From an uncultured Clostridium sp. (lineage in GTDB: Bacteria; Bacillota; Clostridia; Clostridiales; Clostridiaceae), in contig NZ_CALEVF010000010.1 in assembly GCF_937920395.1 (NCBI RefSeq), positions 1 to 7,035 on the forward strand: a DNA stretch of 7,035 nucleotides, read 5' to 3'. Both the position numbers and the translations under genes were made by a program. The notes under the pieces are model-generated. The model was not told where the DNA came from. It saw nothing but the letters and a program-made list of their open reading frames with translations, and made no database searches. Of this stretch, positions 6,268-7,035 are shown one piece after another; position 1 is the first letter of the stretch; each line of letters starts with the position of its first letter.

Positions 6268-6621
6268 TTAATTGCTAGCTATGTTGTTTAAGTTTTCATC
6301 AAAGTCACTAGTGTACTCATCAATATAATCACCTAATATATCAATCATATGAATTGGTGACACTGTGTTATCATATACCATTTTTAATAAATTTTTAACT
6401 TTATATCTCTGTGGACTTATATTTTCTACACAATCTTTTTGTATATGTACAGTTGTTCCATCAACAATATATTGTGATTCTATTTCAATGCCAAAAGCGT
6501 TTACATTAGTAAGCTCACCATACAATAAAACAGAAACCTGACTTTTAACTAGTCTATAAATATAATTGTGATTTACACCGCCATCTGTTATGCTCTTAAC
6601 TAAATTCTCTAAAATTATCAT
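6268..6621 (-). CDS. DUF6514 family protein
   Basis: This 117-aa soluble protein starts at ATG (complement of 6619-6621) behind TTAGGGGGAA (complement of 6627-6636). The sequence fits the clostridial DUF6514 family as I remember it: an N-terminal MIILENLVKS strand, YIYRLVK, a central FGIEIESQ segment, and the best-conserved part ENISPQRYKVKNLL (about 65-78) followed by SPIHMIDILGDYIDEY (about 87-102). Family length is about 100-120 aa, so it appears complete. Its function is unknown; it has no membrane segment, signal peptide or catalytic motif that I can see. The gene is monocistronic with its own terminator at 6198-6234. Its Shine-Dalgarno region is an exact 10-nt complement of the C-rich loop of the minus-strand hairpin at 6023-6056. 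The family call rests on recall, not a search. Confidence 0.82.
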   Translation of the reverse strand: MIILENLVKSITDGGVNHNYIYRLVKSQVSVLLYGELTNVNAFGIEIESQYIVDGTTVHIQKDCVENISPQRYKVKNLLKMVYDNTVSPIHMIDILGDYIDEYTSDFDENLNNIASN

Positions 6622-6724
6622 AATGTTTTCCCCCTAAATTGTGTTTATGAGAATACTGTAACATTATTAATAAAAAAAATCTGTCATTTTGTGATGCTAA
6701 GCTTAAAAGTATTATCTGTTTTAA

Positions 6725-6754
6725 ATGACAACAACAACCATATATGCCTATAAT
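6725..6754 (+). promoter_or_regulatory. Candidate sigma-A promoter
   Basis: ATGACA (6725-6730), 18 bp, then a perfect TATAAT (6749-6754). The predicted start is near 6761. It points right, towards the off-window gene, and would give a leader of more than 270 nt. Confidence 0.45.
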
Positions 6755-6808
6755 GCTGCCATTAACTAAACATAGTGAGTTATTTTAATATCAAAGTGTT
6801 AAATAATT

Positions 6809-6837
6809 TTGTCGAATCTATAACAATTATGTATAAA
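6809..6837 (+). promoter_or_regulatory. Candidate Spo0A-box promoter
   Basis: TGTCGAA (6810-6816), within TTTTGTCGAAT, is a perfect Spo0A core box. TTGTCG (6809-6814) doubles as a weak -35, and TATAAA (6832-6837) follows after exactly 17 bp. A 0A box overlapping the -35 at this spacing is the layout of Spo0A-activated sigma-A promoters. A 7-mer alone is expected about once by chance in a window this size (both strands), so the spacing is what gives weight. Confidence 0.35.
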
Positions 6838-6999
6838 AGTTTTTGTGAAAATTCAATGTTTTTTTATTAAATTTCAATAATAATCATTAAAATGTAAAAA
6901 AATGGTATTAATATAACTTTATAAGTGAGTTTTTAATTATAGTATCACTTAAAATAATCAAATTTCTCTTTTAGTATAAGTATATTAAGTTAATGGCAT

Positions 7000-7026
7000 T
7001 ATAATATAGAATAATTATTAAAGGAG
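7000..7026 (+). promoter_or_regulatory. -10 element and ribosome binding site of the next gene
   Basis: A perfect TATAAT (7000-7005) is followed by AAGGAG (7021-7026). The -35 position (TAAGTA, 17 bp upstream) is poor. The window ends before the start codon, which should lie just past 7035. Confidence 0.6.
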
Positions 7027-7035
7027 ATGTTTTTT

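Larger units (their letters stand above)
6622..7035. other. Long gene-free region upstream of an off-window gene
   Basis: About 410 bp of very AT-rich DNA without a supportable ORF: every ATG opens 13 codons or fewer. It holds the ribosome site of the DUF6514 gene on the minus strand, at least three plus-strand promoter-like sites (6725-6754, 6809-6837 and the -10 at 7000-7005) and a weak 7-bp inverted repeat (6922-6928/6945-6951). I see no riboswitch, T-box or tRNA. It most likely regulates the rightward gene that begins beyond 7035. Confidence 0.6.

Overview
The window is very AT-rich DNA with purine-rich Shine-Dalgarno sites (AGGAGG, AGGGGG), short monocistronic units and strong hairpin terminators. 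It looks like a chromosomal segment of a solventogenic Clostridium. The butanediol dehydrogenase resembles the acetoin reductase I remember from C. beijerinckii, so that species or a close relative is my best guess, from memory and not from a search.

Layout: (1) 1-669, the C-terminal part of a sigma-54 enhancer-binding activator, cut by the left edge and closed by a nearly perfect 40-bp palindromic terminator. (2) 926-942, a textbook sigma-54 (-24/-12) promoter. It drives a zinc-dependent 2,3-butanediol dehydrogenase/acetoin reductase (1008-2090), which ends in its own terminator. The first gene is therefore probably the dedicated activator of the second. (3) 2286-2994, a glutamate decarboxylase pseudogene: the N- and C-terminal parts are readable, but about 680 bp of the middle, including the PLP-binding lysine, is gone and the two halves are out of frame. 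(4) 3280-4374, a two-domain protein with a DUF6933-like N-terminus and a pRiA4b ORF-3-like C-terminus. It converges, with only 5 bp between stops, on a YitT-family membrane protein (4380-5255, minus strand, TTG start). (5) A strong sigma-A promoter (5418-5446) drives a probable two-gene unit of unknown function: a 42-aa acidic protein not in the usual size range for gene callers (5493-5621) and a 99-aa protein (5675-5974). (6) 6268-6621, a minus-strand DUF6514-family protein with its own terminator. (7) 6622-7035, a gene-free region holding several promoter-like sites, one overlapping a Spo0A-box-like sequence, and ending in the ribosome binding site of a gene that starts just outside the window.

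Gene-free stretches: 670-1007 holds the terminator, a possible activator site and the sigma-54 promoter. 2995-3279 holds only an extended -10 promoter. 5975-6267 holds two hairpins that work best as minus-strand terminators; one carries a C-rich loop able to pair with Shine-Dalgarno sequences. No tRNA, rRNA, CRISPR array or intact mobile element is visible. The best-supported biology is the sigma-54 activator/promoter/butanediol dehydrogenase module. The more speculative leads are the C-rich-loop hairpin, the small-protein unit and the Spo0A-like promoter. I do not see convincing evidence of a wholly new multi-gene system.
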